Of a stretch of 64,000 nt of DNA, positions 32,474 through 42,451 are shown in pieces. This DNA comes from DATARH01 sp050246595 (GTDB lineage Bacteria; Pseudomonadota; Alphaproteobacteria; ATCC43930; CGMCC-115725), in contig JBFWVT010000012.1 in the NCBI GenBank assembly GCA_050246595.1, forward strand, positions 21,716 through 85,715, in the 5' to 3' direction. The position numbers and the translations under genes are program-made. Positions within the stretch are counted from its first letter, which is position 1; the number at the start of each line of letters is the position of its first letter. The notes under the pieces were generated by a model, which saw only the letters and a program-made list of their open reading frames with translations, made no database searches and was not told the origin of the DNA.

Positions 32474-33187
32474 TTACAGCTTCTCCACCTCGATGGGAGT
32501 CCGCGGCGCGGCGGCGGGCCGAGCGGGTCCGGGCGGCGGCATCAGCGGCGTCGGTCCGGAGGCGATCGGGCCGCCCGCGGCCACCGGCGCCCCCGAGCGC
32601 AGCTCGACATAGGACACAACGCGCTTCACCCCGCGCACCCGGCGCGCGATGTCGGTGACCCGCTCCAGTTCGCGCGGCGTGCGCGCCGAGCCGATCAGAT
32701 ACACCGAGCCGTTCTCGGTCTCGATCATATAGTTGACGCCCCGGATGTCGGGGTCGAGAACCATCTCGGAGCGCAGTTGTGTGCTGATCCAGCCATCCTT
32801 GGCGTCGTCCCAGAACGTGTCATTGCCGGTCACCTCGATCTCGTCATGGACCGCGCGCACATACCGGTTCTCCCGGGCAAGCCGGACCGCCGCCAGCTTC
32901 ATTTCCGGCGCGGGCACCTGACCGGTCAGCAGCACCCGCCCTTCGTAAACGGTGGCCGTGACCGCGGCGTCGAGCTTCGGGTCGGTTTTCGCGAGAGCCT
33001 GCCGGATGTCGGTCGTGATCGCGAAATCGCTGGCCAACCCGTCCGCGCCGCGCTCCTGGCCGGCCACATAGCCGCCACCGGCGGCCGCGGCCAGACCGCC
33101 GACCACGACGGCTCCGACGCAGCCGCCGAGCATGAGCGGCAGACCCAGCACAGCGGCCAATGCGACAATCGACGGCAATCGCGCCAT
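32474..33187 (-). CDS. BON-domain outer-membrane lipoprotein, DolP/YraP-like
   Basis: The 237-residue lipoprotein has a signal peptide ending in the lipobox LMLGGC and two BON domains (about residues 60-125, ITTDIRQALAKTDPKLDAAVTATVYEGRVLLTGQV, and 135-200, ISTQLRSEMVLDPDIRGVNYMIETENGSVYLIGSA), then a Pro-rich tail. This is the architecture of DolP (YraP), which binds anionic phospholipids at outer-membrane and division sites. In Escherichia coli yraP lies in the rsmI-lpoA-yraN cluster, and here yraN, rsmI and an LpoA-like gene are adjacent, supporting the identity. The ATG at 33187 has GGGGGGAAC upstream. Confidence 0.88.
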   Translation of the reverse strand: MARLPSIVALAAVLGLPLMLGGCVGAVVVGGLAAAAGGGYVAGQERGADGLASDFAITTDIRQALAKTDPKLDAAVTATVYEGRVLLTGQVPAPEMKLAAVRLARENRYVRAVHDEIEVTGNDTFWDDAKDGWISTQLRSEMVLDPDIRGVNYMIETENGSVYLIGSARTPRELERVTDIARRVRGVKRVVSYVELRSGAPVAAGGPIASGPTPLMPPPGPARPAAAPRTPIEVEKL

Positions 33188-33371
33188 GTTCCCCCCGGCG
33201 ACGGCAATCCCCTCGCCAATTCTGCGATTTTCAGCCGGGCGCGCCAACATCGCCCCGCTGAAGCCGCCAGGCATTGTCACCTCTCCGGACCGGGTCGGGG
33301 TCGCGCAGCGGCGTCATTCCCGCGAAGCCGCGCTGCGGCAAGAACTTGCCGCGCCGCGCCGCGCGCCGGCC

Positions 33372-33754
33372 TCACGCATCCGCGCGCCACACGCCCGGCA
33401 GATGGCAGGGAACCCGCAGTCCCGCGACAAGCATCACGTCGAATCGCACCGTCAGCCCGGCGAGTTCCGGCCGCGTCACGAGGAACGCCGAGGCCGCGCG
33501 CGCGATGCGCCGGCGCTGCCGCGGCGCGATGGCGGATATGGCATCGGCGGCCGTCGCGCGGGATTTCACCTCGATGATCGCGAGCACCGTCCCGCGCCGC
33601 GCGACGATGTCGATTTCTCCGGCCGGGCAGCGCCAGTCGCGCGCAACGACCCGCCACAAGCGCAGCCGCAAATGAACGCGGCAGAGAAACTCCGCGAAAT
33701 CGCCGCGCCGGCGTGCGCGTTGGCGTCCCAACCGCGTGCGCGCCGCCGTTTTCA

Positions 33755-33755
<1 letters not shown>
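33372..33755 (-). CDS. yraN: YraN family protein (UPF0102)
   Basis: The 127-residue protein has the UPF0102 pattern: RGDFAEFLCRVHLRLRLWRVVARDWRC, GEIDIVARRGTVLAIIEVKSRA (restriction-endonuclease-like fold with E...D...ExK), then ISAIAPRQRRRIARAASAFL. A nuclease-type fold is predicted from the ExK motif, but the biochemical role is unknown. Its ATG overlaps the rsmI stop as TAATG (33753-33757), so the two genes are translationally coupled. The neighbour order rsmI-yraN-(yraP-like) is conserved across proteobacteria. Confidence 0.93.
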
Positions 33756-34813
<1,058 letters not shown>

Positions 34814-36113
34814 TCCTTGCCGCTTTCGCGCTGCTGCTCGTCCTTGCCGGATGCACCGGCGGACGGATGGTAGCGGCACCGCTCGGACCGCCGCAACCGC
34901 CGAGCCTCGCTCCCAGAGTGCCGCCGCCGATCCGGCCGGAACCGCTGCCACCGCCCGCTATCGGGGAAATCAAGGTCGGCGTTCTGCTGCCGCTGTCGGG
35001 TCCGAACGCCGAACTCGGCAAGGCGATGCTCGAAGCGGCGCAGCTTGCGCTGTTCGCGACCGAGGGCGAGAGGCTGACCCTGGTGCCGCGCGACACGGCC
35101 GGTCCGGGCGGCGCCGCGGCGGCGGCGCGGTCGGCGATCACCGACGGCGCAACGCTGATCCTCGGCCCGCTGCTCGCCGCCGAGGTCGAGGCGGTGCGGC
35201 CGATCGCAGCCGCGGCCAGGGTCAACGTCATCGCCTTTGCGACACAGACCCAGGTGGCCGGCGGCAACGTCTTTCTGATGGGATTTCTGCCGCGCCAGGA
35301 AGTGGCGCGCGAGGTGTCGTTCGCCCGCGAGCGCGGGCTGCGCCGGTTCGGCGCGCTGGCGCCGGGCACACCGTATGGACGGCTGATGACCGACGCGCTG
35401 CGCGACACGGTCGGTGCGGCCGGCGGGACGGTGACAAAAGTCGAATACCTGAACTCCGGCGGGACCGACACGGACGCCGCCGTAAAGCGGCTGGTTGGTA
35501 CGGGTGGGCCCCCGGCTGCCGGACCGGAGGCACAGGTCGAATTCGACGCGCTGCTGCTGCCGCTCGGTGGCGACCGGCTGAAACAGGCCGCGCGCCAGTT
35601 CAAGGCGGCCGGCGCTGGGGCCGACAAGGTCCAGCTGCTCGGCAGCGGGTTGTGGGACGATCCCTCGATCGCCGGCGAGCCGGCGCTGTATGGCGGCTGG
35701 TTCTCCGCCTCGCCGCTCGACCAGCGGCGCGCGTTCGAGAGCCGCTTTCAGGCAACCTATGGCCGTCCGCCGCCGCGTCTCGCCTCGCTCGCCTTTGATG
35801 CCGCCGCGCTCGCCGCCGTGTTGTCGAAGCGCGAGCGCGACCCGTTCTCGCGCGAGGCGATCCTGAACCCGAGCGGTTTTACCGGCGTGGATGGGCTGTT
35901 CCGCTTTACCGAGCGGGGGCTGGTGCAGCGCGGCCTGGCGGTGCTCGAAGTGACCCCGCAAGGCGCCAGGGTCATCAGTCCGGCGCCGCAGAGCTTTCGC
36001 GACCTCGCGTTTTAGAAGCAAGCGCGCGACGCCGCTTCTGGCAAACACAGCCGCCCTGGGATAGAAAAGCCTATCGCGGCTTCTTGACCGCGGATGCGAA
36101 CGGAGCGCTGTTC

Positions 36114-37409
36114 ATGCCTGAAGCCGAACCGTATCGCCTCTCGGCGGCGGCGCTCGCGCGGCTGATCGAGGCCGGCGAGCTGACCGCCGAGATCGTCGTG
36201 CGCAGCTGTCTCGACCGTATCCGCGACCGCGACCCGGTCGTGCGCGCCTGGGCCTGGCTCGATCCCGAACAGGCGCTCGATGCGGCGCGGGCATGCGACA
36301 GGAGCGGCGGGCGCGGGTTGCTGAAGGGCGTGCCGTTCGGCATCAAGGATATTTTCGACACGCCCGACATGCCGAGCGGGTACGGCTCGCCGATCTATAC
36401 GGGGTGCCGGCCGAGCTTTGACGCGAGCGCGGCGTCCCTGCCGCGTGCCGCCGGGGCGGTCCTTATCGGAAAAACCGTCACGACCGAGTTCGCCAACCGC
36501 CATCCCGGCCCGACCGGGCACCCGAAAAACCCGATGCACACGCCGGGCGGCTCGTCGAGCGGGTCGGCGACGGCGGTCGCCGATTTCATGGTGCCGCTGG
36601 CGATCGGAACACAGACCGGCGGCTCGGTGATCCGCCCGGCCGCCTATTGCGGGGTTGTCGGGTTCAAACCGAGTTTTGGCCTGTTCCCGCCGGCCGGCAT
36701 GCACCCGAATACCGAAAGCCTCGACACGGTCGGCACGATGGCGCGCTCGGTCGAGGATACGGCCCTGTTCCGCGCCGCGCTGATGGCGGTCCCTTATGAA
36801 CCGCCGCATATGCCGGAGCGTCCGCCGCGTCTCGCGCTGTGCCGCACGATGCATTGGGACCGGGCCGAGAAGGAGGGTCGGGTCGTCCTTGAAGACGCCG
36901 CCGCGCGGCTGCGTACCGCCGGAGCCGAGGTGATCGAGAGCGAACTGCCCGCCGCCTGCGCCGATATCTCCGAGACGCAGCGCCGCCATAGCGCCTACGA
37001 AGCGCCGCGCGTCCATGCGCCGGAACTGCGCCGGCACGCGGCATTGCTGAGCGGCGATCTGATCGACGGCAAGATCGCCGAGGGTCGCGAACTGCGCCTC
37101 GACGATTTCCGCCGGGCTTGGCGACGCGCCGACGAGGCCCGCAGAGCGGCGAACGACTGGGCCGGCGGGTTCGATGCGATCCTGACCTTGCCGGCTCCGG
37201 GTCAGGCGCCAAAGGGTCTCGGCTCGACCGGCTCGGCGGTGTTCAACGCGCTGTGGACCGTGCTCTATATGCCGTGTCTGACCTTGCCGGCGGGCGAGGG
37301 GCCGGACGAGCTGCCGGTCGGCATCCAGCTCGTCGGAGGCCGCCACGACGACGCGAGGCTGCTCGATGTCGGGCTGTGGGTCGAACGCGCATTGGGGGCA
37401 CGGCAATGA
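36114..37409 (+). CDS. Amidase (amidase signature family), first of a tandem pair
   Basis: The 431-residue enzyme has the Ser-cisSer-Lys triad context: Lys in GVPFGIKDIFDTPDMPSG, the glycine/serine motif TPGGSSSGSATAVADFMVPLAIGTQTGGSVIRPA, and the downstream core AYCGVVGFKPSFG. It hydrolyses an amide or aryl-acylamide, with substrate unknown. The ATG at 36114 (MPEAEPYRLS) has GGAG nine bases upstream. Its last codons overlap the start of a second, similar amidase as ATGA at 37406-37409. No gatB or gatC is nearby, so it is not the GatA subunit of the tRNA amidotransferase. Confidence 0.9.
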   Translation: MPEAEPYRLSAAALARLIEAGELTAEIVVRSCLDRIRDRDPVVRAWAWLDPEQALDAARACDRSGGRGLLKGVPFGIKDIFDTPDMPSGYGSPIYTGCRPSFDASAASLPRAAGAVLIGKTVTTEFANRHPGPTGHPKNPMHTPGGSSSGSATAVADFMVPLAIGTQTGGSVIRPAAYCGVVGFKPSFGLFPPAGMHPNTESLDTVGTMARSVEDTALFRAALMAVPYEPPHMPERPPRLALCRTMHWDRAEKEGRVVLEDAAARLRTAGAEVIESELPAACADISETQRRHSAYEAPRVHAPELRRHAALLSGDLIDGKIAEGRELRLDDFRRAWRRADEARRAANDWAGGFDAILTLPAPGQAPKGLGSTGSAVFNALWTVLYMPCLTLPAGEGPDELPVGIQLVGGRHDDARLLDVGLWVERALGARQ

Positions 37410-38680
37410 CAGAGTCAAACCGACTTTCCGCCGCCGACGCCATCGCACGGCTCGCCTCGGGCGAACTGACCGCCGAGGCGCTGACCCGCGCCTGTCTCGA
37501 CCGCGCCGCCGAGCGCGCCTCGGTCAAGGCGTGGATATGGCTCGACCCGGAGCAGGCGCTGGCGCAGGCGCGTGCCGCCGACCGCGCCGGACGGCCCGGT
37601 CTGCTCGCCGGGCTGCCGATCGGGGTCAAGGACATCATCGATACCGCCGACATGCCGACCGGGCACGGCTCGCCGATCTATCAAGGCAACCGGCCGTTCG
37701 CCGACGCGGCCTGCGTGGCATTGCTGCGCATGGCCGGCGGCACGATGATCGGAAAAACGGTCACGACCGAGTTCGCCAACCGCTTTCCGGGCGAGACCGT
37801 CAATCCGCACAGCCCGGCGCACACCCCCGGCGGCTCGTCAAGCGGTTCGGCCGCCGCGGTGGCCGATTTCCAGGTGCCGGCGGCGCTCGGGACGCAGACC
37901 GGCGGCTCGGTGATCCGCCCATCGGCGTTTTGCGGGGTCGTCGGCTACAAGCCGAGCTTTGGCGAGTTCAGCCGCGGCGGCATCAAACTGCAATGCCACA
38001 ATCTCGATACGCTCGGCCTGATTTGCCGCACGCTCGAGGACATCCCGCCATTGCGCGCCGCAATCCTCGACCAGAAGCGACGCGACATCGACCGCAACGT
38101 GTCGGCGCCGCGCATCGGTCTGTGCCGCACCCCGGCCTGGGAGCGCGCCGACCCGGCGACGCAGGAACTGATCGAACGTGCCGCCGGGAAATTATCAGCG
38201 GCGGGCGCCCGCGTTTCGGAAATCCGGTTCGCGCCGGAATTTGAAACCATCCTCGAACACCACCGTCGCGTCTTCAATTTCGAGGCGGCGCGCAACTACG
38301 CCTACGAGTACGAGCGGCACCACGAACGGGTCAGCCAGGTGTTGCGCGACACGGTGCTGACACCGGGGCGCGAATTGCCGCTTTCGGCCTATGTCGAGGC
38401 GATCGAAACCGCGGAAAAATTCCGCCGTCATCTCGACGACATCTTTTCCGATGTCGATGTGCTGCTGACCCCGAGCGCGGCCGGCGAAGCACCTGAGGGT
38501 CTGGGTTCGACCGGCGACCCGAGCTTCAACGGGCTGTGGACGCTGGGTTGGGTCCCGTGCGTCACGCTGCCGGCCGGCACCGGTCCCAAAGGATTGCCCC
38601 TCGGGGTGCAGCTCGTCGGCGCACGCTTCCGCGACGAAGCACTGTTCGCCGCCGCCGCCTGGGTTCAGCCCCGCCTTTAA
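37406..38680 (+). CDS. Amidase (amidase signature family), second of a tandem pair
   Basis: The 424-residue paralogue of the preceding gene shares its layout almost motif for motif: AWIWLDPEQALAQARAADR, GLPIGVKDIIDTADMPTGHGSPIYQG, TPGGSSSGSAAAVADFQVP, GTQTGGSVIRPSAFCGVVGYKPSFG. The triad Lys and two Ser are present. The C-terminal half differs more (a 'ILEHHRRVFNFEAARNYAYEYERH' insertion), so the two copies probably have different substrates. The start ATG overlaps the upstream stop as ATGA. The arrangement indicates gene duplication followed by divergence. Confidence 0.9.
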   Translation: MTESNRLSAADAIARLASGELTAEALTRACLDRAAERASVKAWIWLDPEQALAQARAADRAGRPGLLAGLPIGVKDIIDTADMPTGHGSPIYQGNRPFADAACVALLRMAGGTMIGKTVTTEFANRFPGETVNPHSPAHTPGGSSSGSAAAVADFQVPAALGTQTGGSVIRPSAFCGVVGYKPSFGEFSRGGIKLQCHNLDTLGLICRTLEDIPPLRAAILDQKRRDIDRNVSAPRIGLCRTPAWERADPATQELIERAAGKLSAAGARVSEIRFAPEFETILEHHRRVFNFEAARNYAYEYERHHERVSQVLRDTVLTPGRELPLSAYVEAIETAEKFRRHLDDIFSDVDVLLTPSAAGEAPEGLGSTGDPSFNGLWTLGWVPCVTLPAGTGPKGLPLGVQLVGARFRDEALFAAAAWVQPRL

Positions 38681-38878
38681 GAGCGCAACCCGACCGCTCC
38701 GCCTGCCCCGAGCCGCCGTCTCAGCCGATAAGCGGAGCTGTTCCGTTTCGGTTTGACGACGAACCCTTCGCGCCGATAGCGGGTTTGCTGTGACGGCGGT
38801 CAAAATCGGCTCCAAACATGCCCGTGGCAATTTACTCGCCATTCGCGTCGCATAACGCGGTGGGGCATCTTTCATGAA

Positions 38879-40027
38879 ATGACCGTCATCAACGGGCTGA
38901 TCGCGACGGTTGGGAGGGATTCCAGAGTGCAAGCCGTTTTCCTGAACCTGCACCGCTTCATCAGCTTACTGGTTTTCTATTGGGCCATGAGCTGGTGTGG
39001 GCCAGGGATCCTATCCGGGGCGGCACTGGCCCAAACCGCGCTGCCGGCGGCGTCGTATCCCGTCGGCATGAAGCAGATGGAATATACCGATCCGGCTGAA
39101 GGCGGCCGACATCTGGCTTTCGCGCTATTCTATCCTGCCGCATCGATTGATAAGGCGGCCACTCCGTACAAAATGACGTTCTTTACCAATTTGCACCTGT
39201 ACGTGGACGTGCCGATCGCGGGTGATAAGCTAAAACGTCCACTGGTCATATTTTCCCACGGAGCCGGCAGCAACGGTCTGTATTATGCCTGGTTTGGAGA
39301 GTATCTTGCCTCGCATGGATATATCGTTGCGATGCTATACCACTACCGGGCCAACACATACGACTCGACTGTGATGTACACGCGCAGCAAGCTCTGGCAG
39401 CGGCCGCGCGATATCAGCCTCATCATCACCGGTCTGCTTAAGGACCCGGTCTGGGGGCCGCATATCGACGCGGATAGAATTGGCGTGGCGGGTCACTCGC
39501 AAGGGGGCTTTACCTCACTGTAGATTGGCGGTGCCCGGATCAATCCCGACCTGTTTCTGGCCTATCAGACTTTTTGGCGGAACAACCCGGTGGTGCCGGC
39601 CAATTTGCGCGCCGACCTGCCGCTCGATGCGGGACCTGCGCGCGACGTGCATGACGGGCGCGTGAAGGCTGCCTTTTCGATGGCCCCCGGCGACCTTCCA
39701 GGCTTCGGCATGGACGAAGCCGGGCTCCGGCACCTCACGATCCCGACCTACATCATCGTTGGCGCCAGGGATACCCAGGCTCCGCCAAAAGACAACGCAG
39801 AGTTTGCGGCCAAGCACGTACCGAACGCGCATCTGGACATCCTACCCGGTCTGGTGGACCACGAGATATTCGTCAATGAGTGCGATGCGCTCGGACAGGA
39901 TACATGGCCGGAAGCCTGCATCGATGCGCCCGGTGTCGATCGGAGAAAGCTGCACCAGTATATCGGAAAGGCGGCCTTGAAATTCTTTGACGAAACGCTC
40001 GGAATACACCGCGCAATTCCGAACTGA
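38879..40027 (+). pseudogene. Alpha/beta hydrolase interrupted by an in-frame amber codon
   Basis: One frame runs from ATG 38879 to TGA 40027 (382 codons) with a single TAG at 39521. The first half has a signal peptide (ending GAALAQTALPAAS) and the nucleophile elbow GHSQGGFTSL immediately before the TAG. The second half continues IGGARINPDLFLAYQ, has the acid in IVGARDTQAPP and the His in GLVDHEIF. This is a PAF-acetylhydrolase or dienelactone-hydrolase-like secreted enzyme. The residue replaced by the stop is usually Trp in this motif (TGG to TAG is one transition). GC is a little lower than in neighbours. The truncated product (214 residues) would lack Asp and His, so it is inactive unless the codon is suppressed. 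Confidence 0.8.
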
Positions 40028-40264
40028 GATAGTGCGCTGATCCGCCTTGTGAGAACCGCGGAGACGCTCAATCGTCCACGCACACCCTTGTCGCAGCTGT
40101 CCGAAGGACAATCAAATCATACGCGGCTGTAAATGTCGGCTTTGGGGTAATTGCGGGGTCGCAGCCTTTTGGGCAAGACCGCGGTGCCACCAGCAATCAC
40201 AAGGCTTTGCGGTCCTCGGTCGAATCGGTCAATCTGGGGCGCGTCCGCTGCTTGGAGAGAAAAG

Positions 40265-41374
40265 ATGGAAACGCGCGCCGCCATCGCCCACAAAGCCGGG
40301 CAGAATCTGTCGATCGAGACCGTGCAGCTCGACGGGCCGAAAGCGGGGGAAGTGCTGGTCGAGATCAAGGCGACCGGGATCTGTCACACCGACGCCTATA
40401 CGCTGTCCGGGGCCGATCCCGAGGGGCTGTTCCCGGCGATCCTCGGGCACGAAGGCGCCGGCATCGTCGTCGATACCGGACCGGGGGTGACAAGCGTCAA
40501 AAAGGGCGACCACGTGATCCCGCTCTACACGCCGGAATGCCGGCAATGCCCGTCCTGCCTGTCGCGCAAGACCAATCTGTGCACCGCGATCCGCGCGACG
40601 CAGGGTCAGGGCGTGATGCCCGACGGCACCAGCCGGTTCTCGGTCGGCGGCGAAAAGCTGTTCCATTATATGGGGACCTCAACCTTTGCGAATTTCACGG
40701 TATTGCCCGAGATCGCAGTGGCAAAAATCCGCGAGGACGCGCCGTTCGACAAAGTCTGCTATATCGGCTGCGGCGTGACGACCGGGATCGGCGCGGTCAT
40801 CAACACCGCCAAGGTCGAGCCGGGGACGCGCGTCGTCGTATTCGGGCTGGGCGGCATCGGGCTCAACGTCGTGCAGGGAAGCCGCATGGTCGGGGCCGAC
40901 ATGATCGTCGGGGTTGACATCAACCCGCGCCGCCGCGAGTTGGCCGAAAAATTCGGCATGACGCATTTTGTCAACCCGAAGGAGGTCGAGGGCGACCTCG
41001 TTCCGTATCTGGTCGATCTGACAAAAGGCGGCGCCGATTACAGCTTCGAATGCATCGGCAATGTGCAGACGATGCGGCAGGCGCTCGAATGCTGCCATCG
41101 CGGCTGGGGCGTCTCGACGATCATCGGCGTCGCGGCCTCGGGTCAGGAGATCGGCACGCGCCCGTTTCAGCTCGTCACCGGCCGCGTCTGGAAAGGCACC
41201 GCGTTCGGCGGCGCCAGGGGCCGCACCGACGTACCGAAGATCGTCGATTGGTACATGGACGGAAAGATCAATATCGACGACCTGATCACCCACACGATGC
41301 CGCTCGACGACATCAACAAGGGGTTCGACCTGATGCACAAAGGCGAGTCGATCCGCAGCGTCGTCGTTTATTGA
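40265..41374 (+). CDS. frmA: S-(hydroxymethyl)glutathione dehydrogenase / class III alcohol dehydrogenase
   Basis: The 369-residue zinc-dependent MDR enzyme oxidises S-hydroxymethylglutathione in formaldehyde detoxification. It has the catalytic zinc ligands (GICHTDAYTLSG, GHEGAGIV, CGVTTGIGAV), the structural zinc motif CRQCPSCLSRKTNLC, and the NAD-binding GLGGIGLNVVQG. The C-terminal WKGTAFGGARGRTDVP fits the class III group. The ATG at 40265 (METRAAIAHKAGQN) has GGAGAGAAAG upstream. The upstream gap of about 240 bases is partly AT-rich and may hold its promoter. It overlaps a convergent PEP-CTERM gene by 7 bases. The usual partner S-formylglutathione hydrolase (frmB) is absent here. Confidence 0.93.
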   Translation: METRAAIAHKAGQNLSIETVQLDGPKAGEVLVEIKATGICHTDAYTLSGADPEGLFPAILGHEGAGIVVDTGPGVTSVKKGDHVIPLYTPECRQCPSCLSRKTNLCTAIRATQGQGVMPDGTSRFSVGGEKLFHYMGTSTFANFTVLPEIAVAKIREDAPFDKVCYIGCGVTTGIGAVINTAKVEPGTRVVVFGLGGIGLNVVQGSRMVGADMIVGVDINPRRRELAEKFGMTHFVNPKEVEGDLVPYLVDLTKGGADYSFECIGNVQTMRQALECCHRGWGVSTIIGVAASGQEIGTRPFQLVTGRVWKGTAFGGARGRTDVPKIVDWYMDGKINIDDLITHTMPLDDINKGFDLMHKGESIRSVVVY

Positions 41375-42003
41375 CGCCTGAGTCCCGGACGGAGGAAGGA
41401 GGGTCGGCCAGCCTTCCGGCGGCGCGTCATTGCCGCACCCATTCCGATCAGCGCGGCGCCGAGGAGGACCAGCGATGCCGGTTCCGGAACGCCGACCGGA
41501 CTGCTGGTCGTCCAGATCAGCTTCCCCGGCGGTGCGCAGCATTGGCCGTACAACAGCTCAAACGCATAATCGCCGGTCGCCGGGGCAACCACGTTGAGCG
41601 GTGCGTCGTCAGCCGGTCCGGGAGCCGGCTCGTCGACGACCAGCCCAATACCGGCGATAGACAGTTGCACGCCATCGTCGTGCGAGAAAAGAAAGGGGTT
41701 GTTGCCGGCATGCAGCGCGACGGTGCCGGTCAGCAGGATGACGATGCTGTACAGGTCGCGGCCCGCAACGACACCGGGCTTGCTGAAGGTCGGGTTGTTA
41801 AGAAATTCGCCGATGGTGAAACCGGTGACCGTGCTGTCGAAATCGATCTCCGTCACGACGAATGTCGTGTCGGGGGCACCGATCCCGGCGACCTGGTCAA
41901 AGGTCGGGTAGGCGGCCATGGCCGGTTTGTCGAGCCACAATTGCCCGGTGATTGCGGCGGCATGACCGGCGGCACCGCCGGTCAACAGGCAGATCGCCAG
42001 CAC
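41368..42003 (-). CDS. PEP-CTERM sorting domain protein
   Basis: The 211-residue protein has a short N-terminal hydrophobic signal (ICLLTGGAAGHAAA), a central beta-rich region including FSHDDGVQLSIAGIGLVVDEPAPG (resembling a PA14-type/GLUG motif, with two Cys in YGQCCAPPG), and a C-terminal PEP-CTERM tail: VPEPASLVLLGAALIGMGAA followed by RRRKAGRPSFLRPGLRRQ. The tail is cleaved by an exosortase. The GTG at 42003 is the first legal start; an in-frame CTG at 42030, preceded by GGGAGAGGG, would give a fuller signal peptide and may be the true start. It overlaps frmA by 7 bases at the 3' end, convergently. The upstream region carries a sigma-54-like site at 42090-42105. Confidence 0.85.
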   Translation of the reverse strand: MLAICLLTGGAAGHAAAITGQLWLDKPAMAAYPTFDQVAGIGAPDTTFVVTEIDFDSTVTGFTIGEFLNNPTFSKPGVVAGRDLYSIVILLTGTVALHAGNNPFLFSHDDGVQLSIAGIGLVVDEPAPGPADDAPLNVVAPATGDYAFELLYGQCCAPPGKLIWTTSSPVGVPEPASLVLLGAALIGMGAAMTRRRKAGRPSFLRPGLRRQ

Positions 42004-42089
42004 GATCGCGCGGAATACAAGTCCGGACAGGAATCCCTCTCCCTGGAGCGTCAGCCAATAGCTGTTTGCACTTGGTGCGATTACTAGGA

Positions 42090-42105
42090 TGCAATTACCA
42101 TGCCG
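42090..42105 (-). promoter_or_regulatory. Sigma-54 (-24/-12) promoter of the second PEP-CTERM gene
   Basis: On the minus strand this reads CGGCATGGTAATTGCA: -24 GGCATG and -12 TTGC with the correct four-base spacer, differing from consensus only in the first base. It lies 60-90 bases before the start candidates of the PEP-CTERM gene at 41368-42003, matching the arrangement before the first PEP-CTERM gene (30298-30313). Confidence 0.7.
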
Positions 42106-42451
42106 AACAGCCCGGACCCCCGGTTTCCGGGCAGAACCGACCCGGCCTGTCGGATTTTCCGGGTCTTGATGCCCGTTTTATATCCGTTTTGTAAAGAAAT
42201 CCGACAACGAGCGGTGTCGTCCGCCAGCGCCGCTTGCGCCCCTTTTTGGCGATTCCTCAAGAAGGTCAACTGCTTAACTGGTCATATCGAGGCGACGGCA
42301 GTGTCGGACGCGTTTACATTCGGCGGCCCCCTGTCGGCGGCCCCCTGTCATCACCGGCCGGCGCCCGATCCCATGACCCGGTCGCGCCGGCCGTCCTCTC
42401 GCGCTACGCTGACGGCAAGATGCCGCCGATCGATAAACCGGGGAGCCGCAT
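42106..42451. other. Intergenic region between a PEP-CTERM promoter and glpK
   Basis: No gene is supported. It contains imperfect palindromes (for example CCCGGACCCCCGGTTTCCGGG near 42111-42131) and a 14-bp tandem duplication of GGCGGCCCCCTGTC at 42322-42349. It must hold any upstream activator site for the sigma-54 promoter and the glpK promoter. The short open frames here have no ribosome sites and low-complexity products. Confidence 0.4.

Noticed and set aside
36114..38680. GatA subunits of the Asp-tRNA amidotransferase
   Set aside because: Two paralogues, no gatB/gatC nearby, and sequence closer to general amidases.
39521..39523. TAG as programmed recoding (pyrrolysine or read-through)
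   Set aside because: No pyl genes or stimulatory structure are visible; a single mutation from TGG explains it more simply.
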